This document shows positions 1 through 8,588 of a stretch of 59,445 nt of DNA, one piece after another. Source of the DNA: Paenibacillus glucanolyticus NBRC 15330 (GTDB taxonomy: Bacteria > Bacillota > Bacilli > Paenibacillales > Paenibacillaceae); contig NZ_BIMC01000028.1 of the NCBI RefSeq assembly GCF_004000885.1, positions 1 through 59,445 of the forward strand, read 5' to 3'. The translations under genes and the position numbers were made by a program. Position 1 is the first letter of the stretch. Every line of letters begins with the position of its first letter. Below the pieces are notes generated by a model, which worked only from the letters and a program-made list of their open reading frames with translations, ran no database searches and was not told the origin of the DNA.

Positions 1-470
1 GGAGTGCTTAGGTGTTACCGGAGAAACAGAGACCGGGAGTTACGGGGTAACCATGGTTACCATGGTTACCATGGTTTCCAGAGTTACTGGAGTTACTGGG
101 TTTCCGGAGTTACTGAGTTACTGAGTTACTAAGTTACCGGAGTTGCAGGGGTTACTGGAGTTACTAGTGTTACCGAAGTAACTGAGCTACCGTAGTTAAT
201 GGAGTATTGGGAGCTACCAGAGTTACTGGAGCTGCCGTAGCTTCCAAAGTTACCGAGGTTACTGGCGTTACCAAAGTTACTTGGCGTTACTGGAGTTACA
301 GGATTCCCAGGGTACGGGGGTGCGGGGTTACGGAGTTATTCGAGTTGCCCGGGTTTCCAAAGCCACCAGAGTTACCGAGGTTAGGAGGTTCCGGAGCTAC
401 TGGTGCTACCGGAGCCACCAGATCTACCGAAGTTACCGGCGTTACCACAGCAACCTCACACCAACAATGG
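1..470 (+). repeat. Decayed collagen-like (Gly-X-Thr) repeat tract
   Basis: The stretch is built from 8-9 base units such as GGAGTTACT, CCGGAGTTA and GAGTTACTG. In the intact gene at the right end of the window the units are exactly 9 bases (GGN-GYN-ACN). Here many are 8 bases long, so the Gly-X-Thr frame is lost repeatedly and several stops appear. Only short pieces stay in frame, for example four Gly-X-Thr/Ser triplets around 384-419. It reads as the relic of a collagen-like gene on the plus strand. The window starts inside it, so its 5' part is not visible. Confidence 0.6.
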
Positions 471-515
471 CCCCGCTGGACAATCACCAGCCAGCCAGAC
501 CACCACCCCCTCCGC

Positions 516-1355
516 TCACTTCTCCTCCATCAGCTGCCGCAGCTTCGCTTCCGTGGTCGTATCCGGCGCGGGTGTGTAGATGCTGCATCGCAGATCATCA
601 TTGCCGTACACCTTCAGCGACGTGAGTTCGTATACCATCTTCCCGGCTTTGGCATGCCGGAATTCCAGATGCACCTCCGGAGCGTAGCTGACTTGGCTCT
701 GCTCCCACATCCGGTTGAAGTCCGGGTGCCCCTTCTTCATCTCCTCCAGAAAACGGTCATACCACTCATCCTCCACGTACTGCCCGTAATAGGTTCGGAA
801 CATGGAGAGGAAGCCGCTGGCGAACTGCTCCCAGTTCACCGCCAGCCGCTGGAACTCCCTGCGGGTGAAGAGCAGCCGGATCATGTTCCGCTCCTCGGGA
901 GGAATGCGGTCAAAATCCAGGAATACATACGCGGCCGCCCGGTTCCAGCCCACGATGTTGCACATGCGATCCGATATCATGACCGGGCAGTACTTCAGCT
1001 CGGTGATGATTTTTTGCAGGGACGGGCTGATATGCACGGCCTCCTGCTTGACGGAGTAGGGCTCTGCCCCGCTCTCGAACGCAAGCGAATACAGGTATCT
1101 CCGCTCATCAGCATTCAGCAACAGCGCACTGGCAACACAGTCCAGCACAGACGAGGATACCTGAATATCGCGCCCTTGCTCCAGCCAGGTATACCATGTC
1201 GTGCTGACACCTGCCAGCTGGGCAACCTCCTCCCGGCGCAGGCCCGGTGTTCTCCTTCGGGTGCCGGAGGGCAATCCAACAGACTCGGGGGAGATTTTGG
1301 CACGCTGACCTTTCAGAAAAGCCGACAAGGCTTGAAGCCTGACTTGGGAATTCAT
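516..1355 (-). CDS. XRE/MmyB-type helix-turn-helix transcriptional regulator
   Basis: A 279-residue cytoplasmic DNA-binding regulator. An N-terminal XRE helix-turn-helix (about residues 30-75, with LRREEVAQLAGVSTTWYTWL) is followed by a PAS-like ligand-binding region typical of MmyB-type regulators (MLTR_LBD family), with the usual NIVGWN and FRTYYG-like segments. I chose the ATG at 1355 (MNSQV) because AAGGAGG lies 8 bases upstream; the in-frame ATG at 1373 would overlap that ribosome binding site. The gene is divergent from fabF. MmyB-type proteins often control a neighbouring gene, but the target and ligand cannot be read from the sequence. Confidence 0.85.
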   Translation of the reverse strand: MNSQVRLQALSAFLKGQRAKISPESVGLPSGTRRRTPGLRREEVAQLAGVSTTWYTWLEQGRDIQVSSSVLDCVASALLLNADERRYLYSLAFESGAEPYSVKQEAVHISPSLQKIITELKYCPVMISDRMCNIVGWNRAAAYVFLDFDRIPPEERNMIRLLFTRREFQRLAVNWEQFASGFLSMFRTYYGQYVEDEWYDRFLEEMKKGHPDFNRMWEQSQVSYAPEVHLEFRHAKAGKMVYELTSLKVYGNDDLRCSIYTPAPDTTTEAKLRQLMEEK

Positions 1356-1392
1356 AAGGTACGCCTCCTTCATCCAACTCAGGATAGCAGTA

Positions 1393-1421
1393 TTTATACT
1401 AGGATAAACGATATCTTGTAA
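1393..1421 (-). promoter_or_regulatory. Sigma-A type promoter of the MmyB-type regulator
   Basis: On the minus strand TTACAA (1416-1421) and TATAAA (1393-1398) are separated by exactly 17 bases, 38 bases upstream of the start codon. The motif AGGATA recurs three times between 1381 and 1428 and could be part of an operator, perhaps autoregulatory. Confidence 0.55.
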
Positions 1422-1454
1422 TAGGATACTCTACGTGACATTATAACCTTAAGA

Positions 1455-1484
1455 TTGACAAGTTATAAAGGCTTGCCGTTAGTA
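1455..1484 (+). promoter_or_regulatory. Possible fabF promoter
   Basis: A perfect TTGACA (1455-1460) is followed after 18 bases by TTAGTA (1479-1484), a weak -10. The fabF ribosome binding site AAAGGAGG follows directly. The -35 is convincing, the -10 is not. Confidence 0.35.
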
Positions 1485-1509
1485 AAGTCTTAAAGGAGGC
1501 TGTTATTCC

Positions 1510-2751
1510 ATGGAAAGAGTCGTTATTACCGGCATGGGTGTCATCTCACCGCTGGGAAATGATGTTGAGACGTTCTGGTCCCGGCTTGTTCGGGGAGAAT
1601 CCGGTATTACACATATAGATGCATTTGACACATCGAGGCAAAAAGTAAAAATAGCAGGTGTCGTAAAGGAGTTTGATTCAAACTCGCTGTTCGGTGTAAA
1701 AGAAGCCCGGCGTATGGACCGCTTCTGCCAGTTTGCACTGGCTGCGGCAGATCAGGCCTTGCATAACGCCGGACTTGATCTTGACCAGATCAACCGGGAG
1801 CGCATGGGGGTATACGTCGGCTCCGGCATCGGCGGTATCCAAACCTTGATGAATCAGAGCGAAACGCTGGCTTCACGAGGACCTGAGCGAGTCAGTCCTA
1901 CTCTGGTGCCGATGATGATTCCCAATATGGCGGCTGCCCTCATCAGTATTAAATACGGTGCGCTGGGCTCTACGCTAGCTCCGGTTACAGCGTGCTCGAT
2001 CGGCAATACGGCGATTGGCGAAGCTTTCTTTAATATCCAGGCGGGACGGTCCGATGTCATTATCGCGGGAGGCTCCGAAGCGGCCGTGACCGATATCTCG
2101 CTGGCCAGCTTCTCGAATGCAACCGCCCTCTCCACCCGCAATGATGATCCCGGCCGAGCCAGCCGGCCGTTTGATGCGGCCCGGGACGGATTCGTGATGG
2201 CGGAAGGGGCCGGTATCCTCGTGCTGGAGTCGCTCTCCCATGCCCTGCGCAGAGGGGCCGACATTTTGGGTGAAGTAATCGGGTATGGGGCCGGCTCGGA
2301 TGCCTACCATATGGTGGCAACCCCGGAAGACGGCAACGGTGCAGCCCGGGCGATGAAGCTGGCACTGACGGAAGCGAACCTCTCCCCTTCCGATATCGAT
2401 GTCATCAGTGCCCATGCCACAAGCACAGTGATTGGCGACCGGTCCGAGACGGCTGCAATCAAGTCTGTATTCGGTGATGATGCCTACCGCATCCCCGTGA
2501 CCGCCAACAAATCGATGACCGGACATATGCTGGGCGCATCGGGCGGCGTCGAGGCGATTGCCCTCGTGAAATCGTTGCAGGAAGGGGTCATACCGCCAAC
2601 TATCAATCTGGATGCAGCCGATCCCGGATGCGATCTGGATTATGTGCCTAACGAGGCGAGATCGGCTGCGCTTCGGATCGGCATGTCCAACTCCTTCGGC
2701 TTCGGTGGACACAACTCGGCGATTGTTATCAGGAAATATGAGCATGAATAA
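1510..2751 (+). CDS. fabF: Beta-ketoacyl-[acyl-carrier-protein] synthase II
   Basis: Elongating condensing enzyme of type II fatty acid synthesis. It joins malonyl-ACP to acyl-ACP with loss of CO2 in the cytoplasm. The 413-residue length is normal for FabF. The thiolase-fold triad is visible: Cys in VTACSIGNTA (about residue 163), His in SAHATSTVIGD (about 303) and His in MTGHMLGASG (about 340), with the glycine-rich SFGFGGHN near the C-terminus. AAAGGAGG precedes the ATG. It stands alone, without acpP or other fab genes, between a divergent regulator and a terminator, so it may be an extra FabF copy rather than the housekeeping one. Confidence 0.95.
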   Translation: MERVVITGMGVISPLGNDVETFWSRLVRGESGITHIDAFDTSRQKVKIAGVVKEFDSNSLFGVKEARRMDRFCQFALAAADQALHNAGLDLDQINRERMGVYVGSGIGGIQTLMNQSETLASRGPERVSPTLVPMMIPNMAAALISIKYGALGSTLAPVTACSIGNTAIGEAFFNIQAGRSDVIIAGGSEAAVTDISLASFSNATALSTRNDDPGRASRPFDAARDGFVMAEGAGILVLESLSHALRRGADILGEVIGYGAGSDAYHMVATPEDGNGAARAMKLALTEANLSPSDIDVISAHATSTVIGDRSETAAIKSVFGDDAYRIPVTANKSMTGHMLGASGGVEAIALVKSLQEGVIPPTINLDAADPGCDLDYVPNEARSAALRIGMSNSFGFGGHNSAIVIRKYEHE

Positions 2752-2837
2752 CAGCAAGAACCGAAGACCCCCGTACTGGAGCATTCGATCTCATCTTAAA
2801 CTCCCTGCAGAAAACGGGGAGTTTCGCGGAACTCTGA

Positions 2838-2865
2838 GGCCCCAGTGAAACTGGGGTCTTTTTCT
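2838..2865 (+). terminator. Rho-independent terminator after fabF
   Basis: GGCCCCAG-TGAAA-CTGGGGTC stem-loop followed by TTTTTC. Confidence 0.8.
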
Positions 2866-2933
2866 TGTTGCGACGGCTGAAGGGTTCGCTGAATAATGAG
2901 GCAGACGCTGTTTTTAAATTTTTTATGGAAAAT

Positions 2934-2959
2934 CAAACTTTTTGAAGGACTTGCACGTC
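2934..2959 (+). promoter_or_regulatory. ECF-sigma type promoter upstream of the sigV-like gene
   Basis: CAAAC (2934-2938), a T-rich start of the spacer, 17 bases, then CGTC (2956-2959). This matches the AAC...CGTC pattern of ECF-sigma promoters in Bacillus and suggests autoregulation of the sigma/anti-sigma operon, as known for SigV, SigM and SigX. Confidence 0.55.
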
Positions 2960-3024
2960 ATGCATCCGTAAGTCAATTGCAATTGATGGTTACCCGCGCG
3001 GGCCCAAAGGAGTGTCATATTTAC

Positions 3025-3537
3025 ATGAGAGGCGGACGGAAGCTGGAGAAGCTTCTTATACAGTGCATAACCGAAAATCAGGATAGCGCCTATCGACTGG
3101 CATACAGCTACGTTAGAAACAAAGAGGATGCCCTCGATATCGTTCAGGACGCCATCCACAAAGCATTTTTATCCATAGAAAAACTGAAGCGAACGGGTTC
3201 ATTAAAAAGCTGGTTTTTCCGGATTATTGTAACAACCTCCCTGGATCTCATAAGAAAACAGAAAAAAGTCCGCGTCATGGACGACGAGAACCTGGAGTTT
3301 GTATTACCCAGCAGCCATGATCATTATCCCAATCTGGATCTGGCCCAGTCCCTGGAGGAACTTCCCGACAAATATCGGGCCGTGATCATTCTCCGGTATT
3401 TTGAAGATATGAAAATCGAAGAAATCGCCGAAGTGCTTCATGAGAATGTCAGCACGGTGAAAACACGGTTATACCAAGGACTGCAGAAGCTGCGCGTGAA
3501 TTTAAGTGAGGAAGATCAAGAGGAGGAACAACAATAA
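3025..3537 (+). CDS. sigV: ECF RNA polymerase sigma factor, SigV-like
   Basis: A 170-residue extracytoplasmic-function sigma factor. Region 2 (ENQDSAYRLAYSYVRNKEDA, then a DIVQDAI segment) is followed by region 4 (LPDKYRAVIILRYFEDMKIEEIA...STVKTRLYQGLQKLR). I chose the ATG at 3025 (MRGGRKLE) because AAAGGAG lies 12 bases upstream and sigma homology begins there; the open frame extends upstream to 2896 without similarity. The stop overlaps the next ATG (TAATG), which indicates translational coupling to the anti-sigma factor. The SigV assignment rests on the RsiV-like partner; in B. subtilis SigV answers lysozyme by changing the cell wall. Confidence 0.85.
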   Translation: MRGGRKLEKLLIQCITENQDSAYRLAYSYVRNKEDALDIVQDAIHKAFLSIEKLKRTGSLKSWFFRIIVTTSLDLIRKQKKVRVMDDENLEFVLPSSHDHYPNLDLAQSLEELPDKYRAVIILRYFEDMKIEEIAEVLHENVSTVKTRLYQGLQKLRVNLSEEDQEEEQQ

Positions 3538-4418
3538 TGCATGACAAGCTGAATAGGATGAAAGAACAGTACGAGAGCACTCCTATTCCTGATGAATTGA
3601 CCTCGCTGGTTAACAGGACCATTGCAGCCAGGCGGAAAAAAAATAAAACCCTGCCCTGGCTCGCCAGCGCGGCGGCAGCATGCATTTTGCTGTTTGCCGG
3701 TGTGAACACCAGCCCAGTCCTCGCCCAAGCCATGTCGGATGTGCCGGTTCTAGGCAATATCATCAAGGTCATCACCATAAGGGAATATACCGAGCAGGAT
3801 GACCAGACGAACCTGCATATGGAAACGCCGGGCATAACCAATCTGGGTAATGCGGAGCTGGAACAAACGTTGAATAACAAATACCTGGAGGAGAACAAAA
3901 AGCTGTATGACAACTTCAAAGACGAGGTGGCCCAGCTTCATAAGGAAGGCGGCGCGCATCTGGGACTCGACAGCGGCTATGAGGTTATCACTGACAATGA
4001 ACAACTGTTGATCCTTTCGCGCTATATCGTCGAAACGGCCGGCAGTTCAGCCGAATCCAGACAATACGATACGATCGACAAAATCAATCAGATGGTGATC
4101 ACGCTGCCAAGCCTGTTCAAGGATGACCGTTATATCCAAACCATCAGCGACAATATCAAGGAACAGATGCGCCAGCAGATGCAGGATAGCCCGGATATCG
4201 TCTACTGGGTAGAGCAGCCGGGCGTGGAGCCTGAAATACCGGAGGATATTTTCCAGTCCATCGCTAAAGACCAAAACTTCTACATTAATCAGGACGGAAA
4301 ACTGGTCATCAGCTTCAATGAATACGATGTCGCACCCGGCTATCTGGGCGTTGTGGAATTTACGATTCCAACGGAAGCCATCGCAGCCGGGCTTGTCAGC
4401 AACGAGTACATCCGGTAG
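3537..4418 (+). CDS. rsiV: RsiV-like membrane anti-sigma factor (DUF3298)
   Basis: A 293-residue single-pass membrane protein. A cytoplasmic N-terminal helical segment (about 1-38) should bind the sigma factor, one membrane helix follows (about 40-60, LPWLASAAAACILLFAGV), and an extracellular domain of the DUF3298/RsiV type ends with FNEYDVAPGYLGVVEFTIP. In B. subtilis RsiV binds lysozyme outside the cell and is then cut by signal peptidase and RasP to release SigV. The AQAMSDVP sequence after the helix could be a signal-peptidase-like site. Start and upstream stop overlap by one base. The lysozyme role here is inference from the family. Confidence 0.75.
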   Translation: MHDKLNRMKEQYESTPIPDELTSLVNRTIAARRKKNKTLPWLASAAAACILLFAGVNTSPVLAQAMSDVPVLGNIIKVITIREYTEQDDQTNLHMETPGITNLGNAELEQTLNNKYLEENKKLYDNFKDEVAQLHKEGGAHLGLDSGYEVITDNEQLLILSRYIVETAGSSAESRQYDTIDKINQMVITLPSLFKDDRYIQTISDNIKEQMRQQMQDSPDIVYWVEQPGVEPEIPEDIFQSIAKDQNFYINQDGKLVISFNEYDVAPGYLGVVEFTIPTEAIAAGLVSNEYIR

Positions 4419-4463
4419 ATCACACATGGTAGATATCCATTCATAAAACAGGAGGTAATAACA

Positions 4464-5579
4464 ATGAAACATACAACGACCCCGTTGACCAGAACCTTGG
4501 CGGCTGCCGGATTAGCAGGCATTCTCATGATATCCGCTTCAGGGCTGCCGTCCAGCCACGTCCATGCCGAAACCCGGACTGCAGCGAGTACGGATCAAGC
4601 AGAAACGCCGGCCATAACCCCACCACTCGTGACATCCAAAACGCTGCAATCCAAGGAAAAGTGGCTGGAAACCGACATCAAAATCCCTGTATTCCTGGGT
4701 CTGGCCGACACCAAATATCAGGAGCAGCTGAACGACATCATCGAATCCCACGCTTCCAAGGATATGGTCAAATGGGAGAAGGAAGCGGCAGAAACAGCCG
4801 CCAGTGCTCAGAAGAACGGCTATACCATGCGCCCTTATCAGCTGACGATCACCTATGAGCTGACTTCGGATGGCACGGATGGCGACTTGATCTCCCTCAA
4901 AGTCATTACAGAGGGCATGGGAATGAACAATGGCGACCCCCGCGTGGATACGTACAACTTCCGAAACGAAGCCGAAGCACAGCGTGTGACGCTGGAAGAC
5001 CTGTTCGGATGGGATTACAAAGCCATTGTGGATCAAGCGGTCAAAACAGCGATTGCGGCAGATCAAGAGAATTACTTCCAGCATGAGGACGGGTTCCAGG
5101 GCATCGATGCCGGGCAAGCCTTCTATGTTTCAGGAGGAACCGCCTATATCGTGTTCCAGAAATAAAGCATCGCACCCGGGGCTGCAGGCATGCCGGAATT
5201 TGCCGTGAAGCTGCCTGGTCAAGGTCAAACAACGGAGGAACAAGCAGCTGCAGCTGTGATGAAATCAGGCGTTTATTATAAGGATAACAACGGCAAAATC
5301 ATGGTTCCGGCAGCTCAAGTACTGCGCCAGCTGCACTTCGACGTCAAGTGGAACGGCAAGAACAAAACCGCCGAGATTTCCAAGGGAGCCGTCTGGAGTG
5401 CGGTGACTCTGAACAAGGATGCTTACTCTTTTGGCAAAATGGCCCCGCGCCCGCTCGGCTCTGCTCCTGAAATGAAAGGCGGCCATGTGTATGTTCCGCT
5501 GGTCTTCCTGACGGATATTTTGCATCTACAAGCCAAGCAAGACAAGCACGGCGACATTACGGTGACAGCAGCGCAATAA
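4464..5579 (+). pseudogene. Secreted DUF4163/DUF3298 + copper-amine-oxidase-N protein, split by an in-frame TAA
   Basis: The first part (4464-5165) has a signal peptide (cleavage near HAETRT) and a DUF4163/DUF3298 domain. The second part (from 5166) is in the same frame, continues with SIAPGAAGMPEFAVKLP, and carries a copper amine oxidase N-terminal stalk domain (GVYYKDNNGKIMVPAAQVL to the end). A TAA at codon 234 (5163-5165) separates them. The neighbouring RsiV has FNEYDVAPGYLGVVEF where this gene has FQK-stop-SIAPGAAGMPEF, so the stop stands in place of the conserved Tyr; TAT or TAC to TAA is one base change. An independent start at 5190 is unlikely, since it has no good ribosome binding site. 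It follows rsiV by 45 bases and may belong to the SigV regulon. A sequencing error is possible. Confidence 0.8.
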
Positions 5580-5662
5580 CTTTTTATGCTGATCTTATGT
5601 CATTAGCTTCCATCCAACTGCACGGCTGCTCCTCAGCCAGAACACCATGCCACAGCACATAC

Positions 5663-5698
5663 AGAGGCCCTCTCAATCCCTTGAGGTGGGCCTCTTTT
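5663..5698 (+). terminator. Rho-independent terminator
   Basis: AGAGGCCC ... GGGCCTCT with an inner CTCAA/TTGAG stem, followed by TTT. It ends the sigV-rsiV-DUF3298 unit. Confidence 0.8.
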
Positions 5699-5847
5699 CG
5701 CGCTGTGCGATGGGCGGATGGCGGTTAGCCCTGCGACCTGCCAGCATGACACCATGGTGATTGTGCAGAAGCTCAACCATGCGTTTTTTTTACGAAAGCG
5801 TCATAAGCAATAAGCATTCAGAGGTATTCCTTCACCTGTATACCGGC

Positions 5848-5876
5848 TTGTCATCTCTGCATAAAAGGTCGATAAT
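5848..5876 (+). promoter_or_regulatory. Sigma-A promoter of the aldo/keto reductase
   Basis: TTGTCA (5848-5853), 17-base spacer, GATAAT (5871-5876), 44 bases upstream of the start codon. Apart from this promoter and the terminator at 5663 I see nothing in the 5580-5920 gap. Confidence 0.65.
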
Positions 5877-5920
5877 GGAAGCAGATTTCTATCGTACTAT
5901 GGGATTGAGGAGGGTATGGG

Positions 5921-6916
5921 ATGGAATATGTCTATTTGGGAAGAACCGGACTTGAGGTATCCCGCCTTTGCCTGGGAACCATGACTTACGGAGACTGGGA
6001 TTTGGACGAGAAAACCTCGCTTGGCATCATCGACCGTGTGCTGGATTCCGGCATTAATTTTATCGATACTGCGGATACCTATGGCAAAGGTACGAGTGAA
6101 GAAATTATAGGCAAAGCCATTCAAGGACGCAGAGACGATGTTATCATCGCGACCAAATTCAAGGTGCGGACCGCCGAAGGACCGAACGGAGAAGGAGCAA
6201 GCCGCTACCGTATCATGAAACAGGTTGAGGCAAGCCTGAAGCGGCTGAATACGGACTATATTGACCTGTACCAAGTACATCGGCCCGATCCGCATACGCC
6301 GCTGGACGAGACTCTGCGTGCGCTCGATGATCTGGTTACCCAAGGGAAGGTAAGATATATCGGCTGCTCGAATTTCGAGGCTTGGCGAATCGTTGAATCC
6401 CTATGGACCAGCGAAAAAATGAACCTGGAGCGTTTTGTCACCAATCAGCCTTCGTACAGCATCTTCAACCGCTACATCGAGCAGGAAATCCTGCCGGCTT
6501 CACAGCGTCACGGGTTGGCTACACTGGCCTATTCCCCGCTGGATGGCGGCTGGCTCTCCGGTAAATACCGGGCCGGGCAGCCGCTCCCGGACAACTCGCG
6601 CGGCGAGCGCATGGACATGGATTCACCTGATAACCGCGCCAAGTTAGAGAAGGTCGAGCTGCTTGCCCAGCGGGCGGAGGAGAAGGGAGTCAAGCTGGGA
6701 CAGTTTGCACTGGCATGGCTTCTGCAGCGCAACATTGTTCCTGTTGTCGGTATCCGTAACGAGCAGCAGCTTGCAGATAACCTCGGTGCGCTGAAGGTGC
6801 AGCTGACCGAAGAGGATTTGAAGCTGGTCGACCAGGTATCACCAAGTCCATACCGTGACTTCTCCCAGGACGGCAGCTTCTGGTTTACCGAGCCTCGGGC
6901 CTACCGGTTCAAGTAA
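5921..6916 (+). CDS. Aldo/keto reductase
   Basis: NADPH-dependent carbonyl reductase of the AKR fold, 331 residues, cytoplasmic. The catalytic tetrad is complete: Asp49 and Tyr54 (INFIDTADTYG), Lys79 (IIATKF) and His120 (LYQVHRPD). The cofactor-binding C-terminal part (PVVGIRNEQQLADNLGAL) is present. GAGGAGGG (5907-5914) sets the start. It is monocistronic between a clear promoter and a strong terminator. The physiological substrate cannot be told; the sequence resembles the YhdN/Tas-like group. Confidence 0.9.
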   Translation: MEYVYLGRTGLEVSRLCLGTMTYGDWDLDEKTSLGIIDRVLDSGINFIDTADTYGKGTSEEIIGKAIQGRRDDVIIATKFKVRTAEGPNGEGASRYRIMKQVEASLKRLNTDYIDLYQVHRPDPHTPLDETLRALDDLVTQGKVRYIGCSNFEAWRIVESLWTSEKMNLERFVTNQPSYSIFNRYIEQEILPASQRHGLATLAYSPLDGGWLSGKYRAGQPLPDNSRGERMDMDSPDNRAKLEKVELLAQRAEEKGVKLGQFALAWLLQRNIVPVVGIRNEQQLADNLGALKVQLTEEDLKLVDQVSPSPYRDFSQDGSFWFTEPRAYRFK

Positions 6917-6947
6917 GCCTGTCCATCCAACAGTCGGCAAACATATG

Positions 6948-6993
6948 AAAAGCCGCAATCGCAGATACCATATATCTGCGATTGCGGCTTTTT
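6948..6993. terminator. Bidirectional terminator between convergent genes
   Basis: AAAGCCGCAATCGCAGATA and its complement around a short loop, with T/A runs on both sides. It serves the aldo/keto reductase (plus) and the CBM9-like gene (minus). Confidence 0.9.
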
Positions 6994-7009
6994 GAGTTAC
7001 AGCCTCATG

Positions 7010-7645
7010 CTATAGATCATCAACAAACTCCAGCTTCCCGAACCGGGCAGGAATATGGTAATTCACCTCTCCAGTTGGACTCCATGCCTGATATTCCCGG
7101 ATGCCTTGAGGGTCTTCGTCGATCCGGTAAAAATTCACATTCCAGCTCCGCCCCCTCTGTGGAGGATTACCGAAGTTCATGGCAGGAATTGTAATCTCGC
7201 AAACCCAATTTCCCTGCTCGTCATGATCGACCGAGGTCACAAGACCGGTTAGATCCCACTTGATATCGCTGGTCGTAATCGACTTCCCGCCGTCGTTGCG
7301 GATAAGGGCATCAAATACAACATTGTTCGGGCTAACCTCAAGCTCTATGTATTCCTTTCCACTCCCGGCATCATCCACGAACAATTCCACAACATCCTGT
7401 TCATATAGCGGCTCATCCCTGTGAAGATACTCGGATACCATGTAGGAATCCTGACAAACAAATTGCACATAAAAATATTCAGGACTCCAGCAGGCACGGA
7501 CCTCGGTTGCTTCTTTCACGGCCTGCCCGGTCACCGTATCGCGGAGAACAACCGCTTCATAGCGACTCCAATCGATCTGTTCCCGTTCCTCTCCCTGCCT
7601 GGTGAATGAAGCCGGCCTGCATGGATAAACGGCGGCATTGTGCAT
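7010..7645 (-). CDS. Carbohydrate-binding family 9-like protein
   Basis: A 211-residue single-domain protein of the CBM9-like (DOMON-related) fold: VRACWSPEYFYVQFVCQD, DVVELFVDDAGSGKEYIELE and EITIPAMNFG are the typical beta-strand segments. No signal peptide or membrane helix is visible, so it should stay in the cytoplasm, unlike xylanase-linked CBM9 modules. GGAGGGG precedes the ATG. It is divergent from udk. Its ligand is unknown, and no sugar-degradation gene stands next to it. Confidence 0.75.
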   Translation of the reverse strand: MHNAAVYPCRPASFTRQGEEREQIDWSRYEAVVLRDTVTGQAVKEATEVRACWSPEYFYVQFVCQDSYMVSEYLHRDEPLYEQDVVELFVDDAGSGKEYIELEVSPNNVVFDALIRNDGGKSITTSDIKWDLTGLVTSVDHDEQGNWVCEITIPAMNFGNPPQRGRSWNVNFYRIDEDPQGIREYQAWSPTGEVNYHIPARFGKLEFVDDL

Positions 7646-7792
7646 GATAACCCCTCCACAAAATTCAATTGCAACTCATCTCTCTATGATAATTCATACC
7701 CGTTGGGTTCACCATGCCATGCCAGGAATAAAAATTTTCGGAAAATCCCAGCTTTTGCTCTATATCCCCATAGTGAAAAAAAGCGCATGCTG

Positions 7793-7801
7793 TGCTACAA
7801 T
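7793..7801 (+). promoter_or_regulatory. Extended -10 promoter of udk
   Basis: TGCTACAAT is an extended -10 (TG-N-TACAAT) that ends 20 bases before the ribosome binding site GGGAGGG. The -35 region (around 7773) is poor, as is usual for extended -10 promoters. Confidence 0.5.
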
Positions 7802-7840
7802 ATTAAAATTGCAAACTCTAGGGAGGGTTATGGATTCGCC

Positions 7841-8476
7841 ATGCTCATAATTGGTATTGCCGGCGGCACCGGATCGGGCAAAACGACGGTTGCCCGCTCT
7901 GTCATTGACCGTCTTGGTTCAGATAAAGTGACTTTCATTTCGCAAGATAACTATTACAAGGATCATAAAGAGCTCAGCTTTGCGGAACGCGAAGCGATCA
8001 ACTATGATCACCCGTTCGCCTTCGACAACGAGCTGCTTATCGAGCATCTCGGCATCTTGAAGGGCGGGGAGCCCGCTTATGCACCGGTCTATGATTTTAC
8101 TGCACATGCCCGCTTCACGGATCAGACCCTTGAGCTCAAGCCAAACAACATCGTTATCATTGAAGGACTTCATGTGCTGTCAGACGAGAATCTGCGCAAG
8201 CTGCTTCACATTAAGGTGTTTGTGGATACCGATCCCGATGTGCGCCTGCTTCGCCGGGTCGTTCGTGATATTGAGGACCGCGGCCGGACCATCCAGTCGA
8301 TTCACAATCAATATCTGACAACGGTCAAGCCTATGCACGAGGCGTTTATCGAACCCTCGAAGAAATACGCCGACCTGATCATTCCGGAAGGTGGAGAGAA
8401 TGAGGTTGGCATTCGCCTGCTCTCCATACTGACCGAGAAATATTTGACCGGCGATCACACATTGTCAGGAGAATAG
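7841..8476 (+). CDS. udk: Uridine kinase
   Basis: Phosphorylates uridine and cytidine in the pyrimidine salvage pathway. The protein has 211 residues, normal for Udk. The P-loop GGTGSGKTT is at residues 8-16, followed by SQDNYYKDH (nucleoside-binding Asp), the YDHPFAFD motif and the RRVVRDIEDRGRT lid. I chose the ATG at 7841 (MLIIGIAGG) because it matches the family N-terminus; the frame is open upstream to 7640, but that stretch holds the promoter. The spacing to GGGAGGG is long (13 bases). Confidence 0.95.
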   Translation: MLIIGIAGGTGSGKTTVARSVIDRLGSDKVTFISQDNYYKDHKELSFAEREAINYDHPFAFDNELLIEHLGILKGGEPAYAPVYDFTAHARFTDQTLELKPNNIVIIEGLHVLSDENLRKLLHIKVFVDTDPDVRLLRRVVRDIEDRGRTIQSIHNQYLTTVKPMHEAFIEPSKKYADLIIPEGGENEVGIRLLSILTEKYLTGDHTLSGE

Positions 8477-8522
8477 CCCCGGCACGCGCGCCCTATAAAT
8501 CTCCCCATAGGGAGACGTCAAT

Positions 8523-8563
8523 AACGCCCGCATTCCTGTTGCTTACAGGTCTGTGGGCGTTTT
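8523..8563 (+). terminator. Rho-independent terminator after udk
   Basis: AACGCCCGCA ... TGTGGGCGTT stem with an inner CCTGT/ACAGG pairing and a T run on the plus side. Confidence 0.75.
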
Positions 8564-8588
8564 GGCGTTTATCTTTTTCCCTAAGCGA

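Noticed and set aside
207..1421. 404-codon plus-strand frame across the left end
   Set aside because: It starts in the decayed repeat and then runs antisense through the MmyB-type regulator, which has a ribosome binding site, promoter and clear domain text on the minus strand.
5190..5579. Separate small copper-amine-oxidase-domain gene
   Set aside because: It has no good ribosome binding site, and the sequence before its ATG continues the DUF3298 motif in frame from the preceding gene; it is the second half of a gene broken by one stop.
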